Shown here piece after piece: positions 1-8,036 of a DNA stretch of 32,214 nt. Each line of letters starts with the position of its first letter. The stretch's first letter is position 1. The translations under genes were made by a program, and so were the position numbers. The notes beneath the pieces were generated by a model, which was not told where the DNA came from, ran no database searches, and saw only the letters and a program-made list of their open reading frames with translations. This DNA comes from Janibacter anophelis NBRC 107843 (GTDB lineage: Bacteria > Actinomycetota > Actinomycetes > Actinomycetales > Dermatophilaceae): assembly GCF_001570945.1 (NCBI RefSeq), contig NZ_BCSQ01000045.1:1-32214 (forward strand), written 5' to 3'.

Positions 1-1
1 G

Positions 2-301
2 CCCGCGTCCGCCGCGCCAAGCCCCTCGGCGGCGGCCGCGTCGTCGGCGTCGTCGACCGCGCCGGCGTCGGCATCGTCGGCGGCGACAGCTTCGGCCGGC
101 ACTGCGGCGACGCCCGCCCCCTCAGCGGCAGCCAGGACCTCCGCGCCCGTCCGGAGCGCACCCACCTCGGGCAGCGACGACGCCATCGACCTGGGCGCCA
201 CCGCGCTGCCCGTCCTGCTGCGCGCCTACGGGCCGCAGCTCGCGGCCGCACTCGGCGGACTGCTCGCCCTCGGGCTGCTGCTGCGCCGGCTGCGTCGCTG
301 A
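2..301 (+). CDS. C-terminal part of a membrane-anchored Ala/Ser/Pro-rich protein (5' truncated)
   Basis: The reading frame is open from the window edge and stops with TGA at 299-301. The visible 99 residues start with a low-complexity Ala/Ser/Pro/Thr stretch of about 55 residues, as in extracytoplasmic linkers of actinobacterial surface proteins. A short acidic segment (SGSDDAIDLG) follows, then one hydrophobic helix (about 19 residues, LAAALGGLLALGLLL) and the basic tail RRLRR. A hydrophobic helix followed by Arg at the extreme C-terminus is the usual stop-transfer anchor, so I infer an exported protein held in the membrane. The N-terminal domain that would define its function lies outside the window. 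A second frame (beginning at base 1) is also open with C/G-ending codons, so the frame choice rests on the convincing anchor and is not certain. Confidence 0.55.
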   Translation, partial: PASAAPSPSAAAASSASSTAPASASSAATASAGTAATPAPSAAARTSAPVRSAPTSGSDDAIDLGATALPVLLRAYGPQLAAALGGLLALGLLLRRLRR

Positions 302-348
302 CGCCACCCGGTCAGCACGCTCCCAGCGCCTCGGACGACGATGGTCGG

Positions 349-2007
349 ATGACCAGTACCACGCCGACCCTCGTCCTCGGCCCCCTCCTGCGGTTCGTCG
401 GGGAGCACTACGCCTCGATCTGGGTCGAGATCGCCGCCCCCGCCATGGTGACCGTCGTCGCCGCCGGCCGGGAGTGGCACGCTGCCACCTTCGTCGTCGA
501 GGGCCACCACTACGCCCTCGTCCTGCTCGACGACCTCGAGCCCGGCAGCACCCACGAGTACTCGGTGCGCGTCGACGGTGAGGTCGTCTGGCCGCTCGCC
601 GGTTCCCCCTTCCCGCCGTCGAGCCTGGCGACCATCGACCACGGCCGGCCACCGCTCGTGGCCTTCGGCTCCTGCCGTACGAGCGTGCCGCACGACGAGG
701 AGCATCACCGCAGCCACGGCGTCGACGCCCTGCGCACCTTCGCCCTGGCGCTCGCCGAGGACAGGACCCGCCGACCCGACGTGCTCGCCCTGCTCGGCGA
801 CCAGGTGTACGCCGACGAGACGAGCCCGCAGATGCGCGAGTTCATCGCCTCCCGCCGCGACCTCGACGAACCGCCCGGCGAGGAGATCAAGGACTACGCC
901 GAGTACGCGCACCTCTACGGGCTGGCGTGGAGCGACCCCGCGATCCGGTGGGTCCTGTCGGTCGTGCCGAGCGCCATGATCTTCGACGACCACGACATCC
1001 GCGACGACTGGAACACCTCGTGGTCCTGGCATCGCGAGATCAATCGCACACCCTGGTGGCACGAGCGGCTCGTCGCCGGTCTCACCAGCTACTGGGTCCA
1101 CCAGCACATCGGCAACCTCGCGCCGGAGGAGCTCGCCCGGGACGAGATCTGGTCCCGGCTCGACGGGGCAGGACCCGGCGAGGTCGACCTCACGCAGCCC
1201 CTGCGCGCGCTCGCGGAGAGGGTCGACCGCCAGCCGGAGACCTACCGCTGGAGCTACACCCGCGCGCTCGGCGGGTCCAAGCTCGTCATGCTCGACTCGC
1301 GCGCAGCGCGGGTCCTCGAGCCCGACCGCCGCTCCATGCTCGACGCCGACGAGCTGGCCTGGCTCGACGCGGAGATGGTCGGCGACCTGGACCACCTCTT
1401 CATCGGGACGTCCCTCCCCTTCCTCCTCCCGCCCGGGCTGCACGACGCCGAGGCGATCAGCGAGGCCCTCGCCGGTCCGGACCGGCCACGCCCGGTGCGG
1501 CGGGCCACCGAGGCCCTGCGGCAGGTCGTCGACCTCGAGCACTGGGGCGCCTTCCAGGCCGGGTTCGTCGAGGTCCTCGACCTCGTCCTGGCCGTGGCCC
1601 GCGGCGAGCGCGGTCGGGCGCCGGCCACGATCACCTTCCTCTCCGGCGACGTGCACCACTCGTACATCGCCGAGATCAGCGACCCGGGTGGCGCCGGAGC
1701 GAGCAGCCGGATCGTCCAGGCCGTGTGCAGCCCGATCCGCAACCCGATGCCGCGCGGTCTGCGTGTCCTGATGTCGCAGATGGCCCGCGGGCTCGTGCGG
1801 CCCATGCGGTGGCTGTCGCAGCGGACGAAGGGGGTCCCGCCCCTGAACCACCCGTGGCAGCTGACCCGGGGACCGTGGTTCGACAACAACCTCGCGATCG
1901 CCGAGGTGCACGACGGGCGCCTCACCCTCAGCTGGGTCACCGGCGACGTCGTGGACGGCGACCACGACCACCCGCGCCTGCGGGTGGTCGCCACCGAGGA
2001 GGTCTGA
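349..2007 (+). CDS. PhoD-like alkaline phosphatase family protein (metallophosphatase)
   Basis: The 552-residue product has the PhoD-type metallophosphoesterase signature: FGSCR at residues 106-110, LGDQVYADE at 149-157, FDDHDIRDDW at 212-221 and SGDVHH at 432-437, the usual metal-coordinating Asp/His/Cys blocks. Residues 1-95 form a beta-rich N-terminal domain typical of these enzymes. Family members hydrolyse phosphomono- or diesters using Fe/Ca or other divalent metals. There is no Sec or Tat signal peptide at this start, so unlike Bacillus PhoD this copy looks cytoplasmic, and its substrate is unknown. No good Shine-Dalgarno precedes the ATG. GACGAT at 337-342 followed six bases later by the ATG could be a leaderless promoter, though a weak one. 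It stands alone; two hairpins follow the stop. Family assignment is secure, physiological role is not. Confidence 0.9.
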   Translation: MTSTTPTLVLGPLLRFVGEHYASIWVEIAAPAMVTVVAAGREWHAATFVVEGHHYALVLLDDLEPGSTHEYSVRVDGEVVWPLAGSPFPPSSLATIDHGRPPLVAFGSCRTSVPHDEEHHRSHGVDALRTFALALAEDRTRRPDVLALLGDQVYADETSPQMREFIASRRDLDEPPGEEIKDYAEYAHLYGLAWSDPAIRWVLSVVPSAMIFDDHDIRDDWNTSWSWHREINRTPWWHERLVAGLTSYWVHQHIGNLAPEELARDEIWSRLDGAGPGEVDLTQPLRALAERVDRQPETYRWSYTRALGGSKLVMLDSRAARVLEPDRRSMLDADELAWLDAEMVGDLDHLFIGTSLPFLLPPGLHDAEAISEALAGPDRPRPVRRATEALRQVVDLEHWGAFQAGFVEVLDLVLAVARGERGRAPATITFLSGDVHHSYIAEISDPGGAGASSRIVQAVCSPIRNPMPRGLRVLMSQMARGLVRPMRWLSQRTKGVPPLNHPWQLTRGPWFDNNLAIAEVHDGRLTLSWVTGDVVDGDHDHPRLRVVATEEV

Positions 2008-2057
2008 GGGGGGCGCGCCCCCCTTCGTCCTCGTGCCCGCCCGTGGGGCCGGGCGGG
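2008..2057 (+). terminator. Tandem GC-rich hairpins after the PhoD-like gene
   Basis: Immediately after the stop codon lies a perfect 16-base palindrome (2008-2023, six G, CGCG, six C). A stem of 8 bp follows (2036-2043 with 2050-2057, loop 2044-2049). There is no T tract, which is common for high-GC actinobacterial terminators. One exact copy of the dispersed 11-mer (minus orientation, 2019-2029) overlaps the first palindrome. Confidence 0.6.
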
Positions 2058-2068
2058 GGGATACCCCA

Positions 2069-2098
2069 GTGACCCGACGATCCCGCCGACCCTAGATT
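2069..2098 (+). promoter_or_regulatory. Candidate sigma-70-type promoter of the ABC operon
   Basis: GTGACC at 2069-2074 and TAGATT at 2093-2098 are separated by 18 bases and match the -35 (TTGACN) and -10 (TANNNT) patterns of housekeeping actinobacterial promoters. Transcription would begin near 2105, leaving a leader of about 37 bases with purine-rich ribosome binding sequences at 2125-2138 before the ATG at 2142. Called from pattern only. Confidence 0.45.
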
Positions 2099-2141
2099 TG
2101 GTGCCGACACGAGATCGGACCAACAGGAGAGTGGGGAGACC

Positions 2142-2882
2142 ATGGGCACGCAGGTGGCCGCCAGCACGCACGAGCTGCGCAAGGTGTATGGCAAGGGAGA
2201 GGCGAGTGTCGCGGCCCTCGACGGGATCGACCTCGACATCGGAGCCGGGCAGTTCACCGCGATCATGGGCCCGTCCGGGTCCGGCAAGTCGACGCTCATG
2301 CACTGCCTGGCCGGCCTGGACTCTGTGACGAGTGGGCGCGCCCACATCGGTGACACCGACATCACCCGGCTCAAGGAAAAGGACCTGACCCGGCTGCGCC
2401 GCGACCGGGTCGGCTTCATCTTCCAGGCCTTCAACCTCATCCCGACGCTGACCGCTGAGGAAAACATCCTGCTGCCGCTGGCCATCGCCGGCCGCAAGCC
2501 CGACCAGCAGTGGTTCGACCTCGTCATCGACACCGTCGGTCTGCGCAACCGTCTCGGCCATCGGCCCAATGAGCTGTCCGGCGGTCAGCAGCAGCGCGTC
2601 GCCTGCGCCCGTGCGCTCGTCTCGAAGCCGTCGATCATCTTCGCCGACGAGCCCACCGGCAACCTCGACTCCACCTCGGGCGCCGAGGTGCTCGGGTTCC
2701 TGCGGCGCAGCGTCGACGAGTTCGACCAGACGATCGTCATGGTCACGCACGACCCCGTCGCCGCCAGCCACACCGACCGGGTCCTCTTCCTCGCCGACGG
2801 CCGGATCGTCGACGAGCTGTGGGAGCCGGACCGCGAGACCGTCCTCGAGCGGATGGTCGCCCTCACCAACGGGGCGCACTGA
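2142..2882 (+). CDS. ABC transporter ATP-binding protein (LolD/MacB class)
   Basis: The 246-residue protein has a complete nucleotide-binding domain: Walker A GPSGSGKST at residues 43-51, Q-loop glutamine near 95, signature LSGGQQQR from 145, Walker B ending FADEP at about 167-171 and H-loop histidine near 203. The GNLD sequence after Walker B is typical of the LolD/MacB/FtsE branch, which drives mechanotransmission by FtsX-like permeases rather than classical solute import. The stop codon overlaps the ATG of the permease at 2882 by one base (TGATG), so the two are translationally coupled and form one transporter. The start is the ATG at 2142, preceded by AGGAGA and GGGGAG. No substrate or adjacent regulator is evident. 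Confidence 0.95.
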   Translation: MGTQVAASTHELRKVYGKGEASVAALDGIDLDIGAGQFTAIMGPSGSGKSTLMHCLAGLDSVTSGRAHIGDTDITRLKEKDLTRLRRDRVGFIFQAFNLIPTLTAEENILLPLAIAGRKPDQQWFDLVIDTVGLRNRLGHRPNELSGGQQQRVACARALVSKPSIIFADEPTGNLDSTSGAEVLGFLRRSVDEFDQTIVMVTHDPVAASHTDRVLFLADGRIVDELWEPDRETVLERMVALTNGAH

Positions 2883-5416
2883 TGCTCAAGGCCACCTTCA
2901 AGAGTCTGCTGGCGCGCAAGGCGCGCCTGCTGATGAGCGCGATGGCGATCGTCCTCGGGACCGCCTTCGTCGCCGGGTCGCTCATCTTCACCGACACCCT
3001 CGGCCGCACCTTCGACGGCATCATGGACGGCACCGTCGGTGACGTCGTCGTCCAGGCCGAGCAGACCGACCAGTACGGAGGATCCGGCGGCGCGCGCATC
3101 ACGGCCGCGCAGGTCGAGGAGCTCGCGGACCTGCCGGGCGCGGCCCGTGCGGACGGCAGCGTCGACGCCTTCGGTGTCTTCGTCGTCGGCGAGAACGGCA
3201 AGGTTGTCGGCGGCCAGGGCGCGCCCGCGCTGGCCTTCAACTACAACGACGCCCCCAACCAGCTCGGGGAGGCGCCGATCCGGATCGTCGACGGCCGGGC
3301 CCCCGAACGCTCCGGCGAGGTCGTCATCGACACCGCCACGGCCGAGCGCGCCGGGTACGAGGTCGGAGACGAGGTCCCCCTGGTCACCACGGGGGCGACC
3401 CCGGAGATCACCGCCGAGCTCGTCGGCACCCTCACGTTCGGCGAAGGGGGGATGGCCGGCGCGTCGATCTCCGTCTTCGACACCGAGACGATGCAGCAGT
3501 ACTTCATGGACGGCAAGGACGCGTACTCCTCCGTCTGGGTCACGGCCAAGGACGGCGTGAGCCAGGACGAGCTGGTTGCGCAGGTCGAGCCGCTCGCGCC
3601 CGAGGGCTTCACGGCCTGGACCGGGGAGGACCTCGCGGCGGAGAACGAGGGCGACATCGCGCAGGCGCTCGGCTTCATCACGACCTTCCTGCTCGTCTTC
3701 GCCGGGATCGCGCTCTTCGTCGGCTCCTTCCTCATCATCAACACCTTCAGCATCCTCGTGGCCCAGCGCGGCCGGGAGCTGGCGCTGCTGCGGGCGATCG
3801 GGGCGTCCAAGCGTCAGATCGTGCGCTCGGTGCTCCTCGAGGCCTTCATCGTCGGCGTCGTCGGCGCGACCCTCGGCCTGTTGCTCGGCGTGGTGCTCGC
3901 GCTGGGCATCCAGAGCCTCTTCGCGACCTTCGGGCTCGACCTGACCGGCTCCGGCCTGGTCTTCTCGCCGCGGACCGTCATTGCGGCGTACGCCGTCGGC
4001 ATCATCGTCACGATGGTTGCCGCCTGGGTCCCGGCCCGTCGCGCGGGCTCGGTGCCGCCGGTCGCCGCGATGCGTGACTCGATCGACACCGGCATCGGCC
4101 ACCACCCGATCCGCCGGGGTCTGGAGGTCGCCGTGCTCGTCCTCGGCGTCATCGCCTTCCTGGCCGGACTCTTCGTCGTCGAGAGCAACGAGGTGTGGTG
4201 GATCGGTGCCGGCATCGTCGGGCTCGTCCTCGGCACGGCCTTCCTCGCTCCCTTCGTCGGGCGCCCGCTCATCGCCGGGCTGGGCTGGGTCTACCGCAAG
4301 GTCTTCGGCAGCGTCGGGCGGATGGCGGAGCAGAACTCCGTGCGCAACCCCGGCCGGACGGCAGCCACCGCCTCGGCGCTGATGATCGGGATGACGCTCG
4401 TCGCCCTCATGGGCGTCGTCGCGTCGAGCGCGACCGCGAGCATCGACAAGCAGATCGAGGAGACCTTCCGTGCCGACTACATCCTGAGCAACGCGGTCGG
4501 GCAGCCCTTCTCGTCCACGGTGGCCGAGCGGGTCGCCGAGGTCGACGGGGTGCGTGAGGTCTCGCCCGTGCGCTTCGTCAGCACCCGGGTGGACGGGGGC
4601 GACATCTTCGCCACCGCGATCGACCCGGACAGCTTCGCCGACGTGGAGCAGATCGAGCCGACGTCCGGCACGGCCGACATCGGCGCCGACGCGGTCATGC
4701 TCTCGACGAAGCACGAGACGGGCCGCCAGGTCGGCGACACCGTCGAGGTCAAGATGGGTGCGTCGACCAAGGACCTGGAGATCGCGGGGTTCTACGACGA
4801 GATCCAGGCGATCGGCACGCCGGACCTGCTCATGTCGGTGGAGACGGTCGACGACATGGGCGGCGCCGCCGCCGACAACTGGGCCTTCATCTTCGTCGAG
4901 GACGGGGCGGACAAGGCGAGCGTGCAGTCCTCGATCGAGCAGATCGTCGACAAGCAGCCGCTCGTCACGCTCAAGGACCAGGAGGGCTATGCGGACGAGC
5001 AGCGCTCGACCATCAACCAGTTGCTCTACCTCATCTACGCGCTGCTCGGTCTGGCGATCGTCATCGCGGTGCTCGGCATCGTCAACACGCTGGGCCTGTC
5101 GGTCATGGAGCGCACCCGCGAGGTGGGCCTGCTGCGGGCCGTGGGTCTGTCCCGGGCCCAGCTGCGCCGGATGATCACGCTCGAGTCGGTGACGATCGCC
5201 CTGCTCGGAGCCGTCCTCGGCATCGTGCTGGGGGTGGTGGCGGGTGTGGCGATCCAGCGAGCACTCGTCGAGGACGGCATCACCGAACTCGCGATCCCGG
5301 GGGTGCAGATGGTCGTCTTCGTGGCCGTGGCGGGCATCATCGGGGTCCTCGCGGCACTCCTTCCGGCTCGTCGGGCCTCCCGACTGGACGTCCTGCAGGC
5401 GATCTCGACGGAGTGA
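2882..5416 (+). CDS. FtsX/MacB-type ABC transporter permease with two FtsX domains
   Basis: Starting at the ATG overlapping the ATPase stop, the product has 844 residues. One helix near residues 16-37 is followed by a large extracytoplasmic MacB-like domain (about 38-255). Three helices (about 258-290, 316-350, 362-390) form the first FtsX domain, followed by further helices near 415-435, 440-470 and 497-521, a second extracytoplasmic domain, and a C-terminal FtsX domain with three more helices. Both FtsX domains carry the coupling motif RELALLRAIGAS / REVGLLRAVGLS followed by an Arg-containing loop, and both end in PARRA(S). Ten helices and about 850 residues are usual for actinobacterial duplicated FtsX permeases. 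Such complexes extrude lipids or peptides, or act on the envelope; the substrate here is unknown. An upstream in-frame extension to 2819 was rejected because it would run inside the ATPase gene. Confidence 0.93.
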   Translation: MLKATFKSLLARKARLLMSAMAIVLGTAFVAGSLIFTDTLGRTFDGIMDGTVGDVVVQAEQTDQYGGSGGARITAAQVEELADLPGAARADGSVDAFGVFVVGENGKVVGGQGAPALAFNYNDAPNQLGEAPIRIVDGRAPERSGEVVIDTATAERAGYEVGDEVPLVTTGATPEITAELVGTLTFGEGGMAGASISVFDTETMQQYFMDGKDAYSSVWVTAKDGVSQDELVAQVEPLAPEGFTAWTGEDLAAENEGDIAQALGFITTFLLVFAGIALFVGSFLIINTFSILVAQRGRELALLRAIGASKRQIVRSVLLEAFIVGVVGATLGLLLGVVLALGIQSLFATFGLDLTGSGLVFSPRTVIAAYAVGIIVTMVAAWVPARRAGSVPPVAAMRDSIDTGIGHHPIRRGLEVAVLVLGVIAFLAGLFVVESNEVWWIGAGIVGLVLGTAFLAPFVGRPLIAGLGWVYRKVFGSVGRMAEQNSVRNPGRTAATASALMIGMTLVALMGVVASSATASIDKQIEETFRADYILSNAVGQPFSSTVAERVAEVDGVREVSPVRFVSTRVDGGDIFATAIDPDSFADVEQIEPTSGTADIGADAVMLSTKHETGRQVGDTVEVKMGASTKDLEIAGFYDEIQAIGTPDLLMSVETVDDMGGAAADNWAFIFVEDGADKASVQSSIEQIVDKQPLVTLKDQEGYADEQRSTINQLLYLIYALLGLAIVIAVLGIVNTLGLSVMERTREVGLLRAVGLSRAQLRRMITLESVTIALLGAVLGIVLGVVAGVAIQRALVEDGITELAIPGVQMVVFVAVAGIIGVLAALLPARRASRLDVLQAISTE

Positions 5417-5445
5417 GTCGCGGCGCGAGCCACGCACCACGCCCA

Positions 5446-5477
5446 GGGGCGGTGACCGGACACCCGGTCACCGCCCC
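5446..5477. terminator. Strong bidirectional terminator between convergent permease and WXG100 genes
   Basis: A perfect 14-bp inverted repeat (5446-5459 with 5464-5477) encloses the four-base loop ACAC. It lies 29 bases after the permease stop and 10 bases beyond the WXG100 stop, which is the right place to end transcription from both sides. Confidence 0.85.
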
Positions 5478-5487
5478 TCGTCATGGG

Positions 5488-5784
5488 TCACCGACCGGGC
5501 GTCATCGACCCCTTGACCGTCGTCTCGGAGTTGTCGTAGGTCTGGCTCGCGTCGCTCAGGGCGCGGCCGATCTCGTCGAGGCTCTCCTTGACCGTGCGCT
5601 GCGTCGCGCGCCAGTCGTTGATGAGGTCCTGGAATGACGTCGAGGCGTCACCCTGCCAGTCGTTCTGCAGTGAGATCAGTCGGCTCATCATGCTGGCGAC
5701 CGTGGTCTCGACGTCCTCGGAGATCCGGGAGACGTCGGACGCGCTGCTCGCGACCTGGGTGGTGTTGACGGTGAACGTGGCCAT
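5488..5784 (-). CDS. WXG100 family protein (EsxA-like type VII secretion substrate)
   Basis: The 98-residue protein is the typical WXG100 size. It is predicted to form two helices hinged at the W-x-G turn (NDWQGDAS, around residues 42-49, here W-Q-G). The N-terminal helix has regularly spaced hydrophobics, and a Tyr-containing C-terminal part (TYDNSETT) may serve as the export signal region. Known WXG100 proteins are secreted as dimers by ESX/type VII machinery. No EccC ATPase, EccD/E, mycosin or partner WXG gene lies within the window, so this is an orphan copy. The ATG at 5784 is preceded by GAAGGGGAAA in the message, a good Shine-Dalgarno. It is monocistronic, bounded by a hairpin upstream (5810-5830) and the strong terminator downstream. 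It may homodimerise; that is inference. Confidence 0.88.
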   Translation of the reverse strand: MATFTVNTTQVASSASDVSRISEDVETTVASMMSRLISLQNDWQGDASTSFQDLINDWRATQRTVKESLDEIGRALSDASQTYDNSETTVKGSMTPGR

Positions 5785-5809
5785 GGTGCATTTCCCCTTC
5801 GTGCTCGTG

Positions 5810-5830
5810 GCCGGACGCCTACCGTCCGGC
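5810..5830 (-). terminator. Hairpin terminator after the DUF2339 gene
   Basis: An 8-bp inverted repeat (5810-5817 with 5823-5830) with a five-base loop sits five bases beyond the DUF2339 stop and upstream of the WXG100 start. It probably separates the two minus-strand transcripts. Confidence 0.6.
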
Positions 5831-5834
5831 TGCC

Positions 5835-7775
5835 TCAGACGCTAGGAGAGATCGGTCCGGGAGGCGCAGAGTTGTCCACAGGCCCCGGGGTGGGGTCACC
5901 TGCCGCGGCCCGGCGGGTGCGCTCGAGGGCCTGTGCGTAGCCCACCCCCATGCCGAGCAGCAACAGACCGGCGACGATGAAGCTCAGCACCCGGGCGATC
6001 CCGCTCAGGAAGGACAGGTCGAACAGCAGCAGCTTGCCGACGCTGAAGGCGGCCAGAGCGAGCCCGGCGGGGACGGCGAAGGTCGAGCCGCGCAGGCCGC
6101 GCACGAGGAGCGTGGCGGCGATCGCCATCCACACCACGGTCGCTCCGGCCTGCCCCGCGGTGAAACCACCTCGGGGGTCGTCGACGACCTGCCCCACGAG
6201 CGTGCCGAGCAGGACGACGCTGCCGCCGACCCACAGCACCGACGGGACCAGCAGGATCCGGGGCAGCGTGGGGACGAGGTGCGGGAGGGTCCGCGTGACC
6301 GCAGCGGCGAGGACCGCGTAGAGGGCCGTGAGCCCGATCGTGGCCAGGAGGTGGCGCATTGCCGTGTCGTCGGAGCTCCCGCGAAGGAGGACCAGGGGGA
6401 GCAGCGTCAGCGATCCCAGGGTGGCCAGCGCAGCCAGGGACAGCGCGACGACGAGCGTCGCGCGGTGCCGCAGGGCCAGCGCCGCGACCGCCCACAGGAG
6501 ACAGGCGCCCACCCCGAGCACCGGTGTCCAGCCCTGGCCGTCGCCGGCGCGCAGCACGGCGAAGAGTGATGCGATGCCGGCGGCGCCGAGGGCGAGCTCG
6601 GTGAGGCGGTGCTGCAGCGGCGTGTCCTGCGGGTGGTCGGCCAGGCCGGCGACGAGCACGAGCATGCAGGTCGTGACGACGAGCAGGACGGTGCCGCTCC
6701 ACCGGTCGTCGACGGCCATGCTCGCCACACCGATCGGCAGGACGCCGACGGGCACGAGCACGCCGAGCTGCTGCGGCAGCCGCTGGACGCGGGCGCCGGC
6801 GAGGCTCGTGCCCAGGACGAGAAGGGCGAAGAGCACGGCGAGCAGCCCCGCGACCCCGGTCCGCTCGTGGACGGCGGCCAGCGTGGTGAGGAAGAGGGCC
6901 GTCGGCACGACCCGCGCGAGCTCGAGGATCCACCACTCGCGTCCGATCTGGGCCGGCCAGGTGGCCGCGGCGAGGACGAGGAGGAAGGCGCCGGTGAGCA
7001 GACCGTGCTCCATCCCGACGAAGGGGGCGAGCAGCGCCACCCCGAGGACCGCGACGACGGCCAGCAGCTGGCTGTCCCAGGCCCGTGCCAGCAGGACCCC
7101 GCCGAGGGCGATGAGGCCGGCCAGCACCATGCCGACGGCCAGCGGCACCCACGCGTAGATGTGGGTCACGGCGAGGACGTCGAGGTAGGCGGTCGCGAAG
7201 CCGGTGGCGGCCAGACCGAGGGCGCCGACCGTGCCGGACGGCCGGCGGCGCACGAGCACCGCCGCGCCGACGAGCGCCATCGCGAGCAGGGCGCCGCTCA
7301 CGACGCGAGCGAGGGGGCCGAAGAAGCCCATCTGGATCGCCAGGGCGAGCAGGAAGGCCACGCCGATGAGGGTGATGCCCGCGCCGACGACGGCCAGCAC
7401 CTTGGCGACGAGCCCGTCCCGCTGCCACCAGGGCTCGGCGGGGGGCAGCGGTGCGGTCGGCGGCAGGACCGGAGGCTGGACGGCCGCGGGTGCAGGCGGC
7501 GGCGCGACGAAGCCGGGGGCGAGGGGCGGGGGTGAGGGCTGCCCTGTGGCCGGCACGGTGACGAGCGGCTCGACGGGGGTCTCGACAGGCGCCTCGACGG
7601 GGGTCTCGACAGGCGCCTCGACGGGGGTCCACTGCTCGGGGCTGGCCTCGGTGGCAAGGCGGGCCCGCAGCCGGGCCAGCTCGTTGCCCACGCCGTACAT
7701 GCGCGACATCGCATCCGCGAAGTCGTCCTCGATCGCGCGCACCCGCTCGAGGACCGGGTCTCCTGACATGCTCAT
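5835..7775 (-). CDS. DUF2339 domain-containing polytopic membrane protein
   Basis: The 646-residue product begins with a cytoplasmic alpha-helical, probably coiled-coil segment (about residues 5-45, heptad-like leucines). A Pro/Val/Glu/Thr-rich linker with a VETPVEAP-type repeat (about 50-75) and a Pro/Ala stretch to about 115 follow. The rest is a long run of hydrophobic helices, well over a dozen, to about residue 620. This coiled coil plus Pro-rich linker plus many-helix layout matches DUF2339, a family of unknown function. The start could be Met1 (7775) or Met3 (7769); I use the first. The start codon and the likely ribosome binding site (CTGGGGGC) lie within a large inverted repeat (7771-7814), implying translational or transcriptional control. 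The next gene upstream on the same strand, the HtrA-like protease, ends 261 bases away. Confidence 0.85.
   Translation of the reverse strand: MSMSGDPVLERVRAIEDDFADAMSRMYGVGNELARLRARLATEASPEQWTPVEAPVETPVEAPVETPVEPLVTVPATGQPSPPPLAPGFVAPPPAPAAVQPPVLPPTAPLPPAEPWWQRDGLVAKVLAVVGAGITLIGVAFLLALAIQMGFFGPLARVVSGALLAMALVGAAVLVRRRPSGTVGALGLAATGFATAYLDVLAVTHIYAWVPLAVGMVLAGLIALGGVLLARAWDSQLLAVVAVLGVALLAPFVGMEHGLLTGAFLLVLAAATWPAQIGREWWILELARVVPTALFLTTLAAVHERTGVAGLLAVLFALLVLGTSLAGARVQRLPQQLGVLVPVGVLPIGVASMAVDDRWSGTVLLVVTTCMLVLVAGLADHPQDTPLQHRLTELALGAAGIASLFAVLRAGDGQGWTPVLGVGACLLWAVAALALRHRATLVVALSLAALATLGSLTLLPLVLLRGSSDDTAMRHLLATIGLTALYAVLAAAVTRTLPHLVPTLPRILLVPSVLWVGGSVVLLGTLVGQVVDDPRGGFTAGQAGATVVWMAIAATLLVRGLRGSTFAVPAGLALAAFSVGKLLLFDLSFLSGIARVLSFIVAGLLLLGMGVGYAQALERTRRAAAGDPTPGPVDNSAPPGPISPSV
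7569..7628. repeat. 24-bp tandem repeat inside the DUF2339 gene
   Basis: A 24-base unit occurs at 7569-7592 and 7593-7616, with a further half unit at 7617-7628. It encodes the alternating VETPVEAP repeat of the linker in the minus-strand gene. The copies are identical, so the number of units may vary between strains. Confidence 0.85.
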
Positions 7776-7814
7776 GCCCCCAGTGTGCTGTGGTCAGCAC
7801 ACCGGGGGCATGAG
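7771..7814 (-). promoter_or_regulatory. Large inverted repeat covering the start codon of the DUF2339 gene
   Basis: Bases 7771-7790 and 7795-7814 are reverse complements at 19 of 20 positions (mismatch A7782/C7803), around the loop TGGT at 7791-7794. In the DUF2339 message the start codon (7775-7773) and the GGGGG ahead of it lie in the 3' arm, so the folded RNA would hide the translation start. As DNA it could be an operator. The structure is seen directly; its role is inference. Confidence 0.7.
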
Positions 7815-8036
7815 TGCGGCTACTCAGCGCCGCCTTCAGACGCCACACCCGAAGGCGGGGGTAGCACCCCTGTGGGAGCCGGAGGAAGTCGGTGCCTGCG
7901 TCGGGGGAGGAGACGATCGAGCGACCGTTGCTTCCTGTCCTGTGCTCCTGATGTAGATCCTGCGACACCAGGATGGGACGGCGCTGGCATCGACCTGTGA
8001 GTCTCCTGAGCCGGGTCGGTCAGGGTCGGCTCGAGG
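7815..8036 (-). other. Gene-free, structured stretch between the protease and DUF2339 genes
   Basis: I see no convincing gene on either strand in these 222 bases. It holds an 8-bp inverted repeat (7830-7837 with 7851-7858, loop 13), a small 5-bp hairpin (7858-7862 with 7866-7870) and a 6-bp hairpin (7957-7962 with 7969-7974). A weak 6-bp hairpin with a 13-base loop lies near 8009-8033, just after the protease stop, and may act as its terminator. The rest is probably promoter and leader of the DUF2339 gene. It matches no riboswitch class I can recognise. Confidence 0.5.

Noticed and set aside
349-2007. Extension of the PhoD-like gene upstream in frame to the window start
   Set aside because: The frame is open from base 1, but no start codon lies just upstream of 349 in that frame, and the protein family begins near the ATG at 349. 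The competing frame ends in a convincing membrane anchor at 301.
2585-5440. A 951-residue open frame antisense to the ABC ATPase and FtsX genes
   Set aside because: It is composed of Asp/Arg/Glu-rich low-complexity sequence with no recognisable domain. Long antisense frames are expected in GC-rich DNA opposite real genes, and the plus strand here encodes clear ABC motifs.
7204-7956. A plus-strand 250-residue frame across the DUF2339 start
   Set aside because: It is repetitive Ala/Arg/Thr/Ser sequence opposite the Pro-rich linker, with no domain and no ribosome binding site.
7815-8036. A known riboswitch (for example cyclic-di-AMP type) before DUF2339
   Set aside because: No recognisable conserved core of such a riboswitch is visible; only generic hairpins are present.
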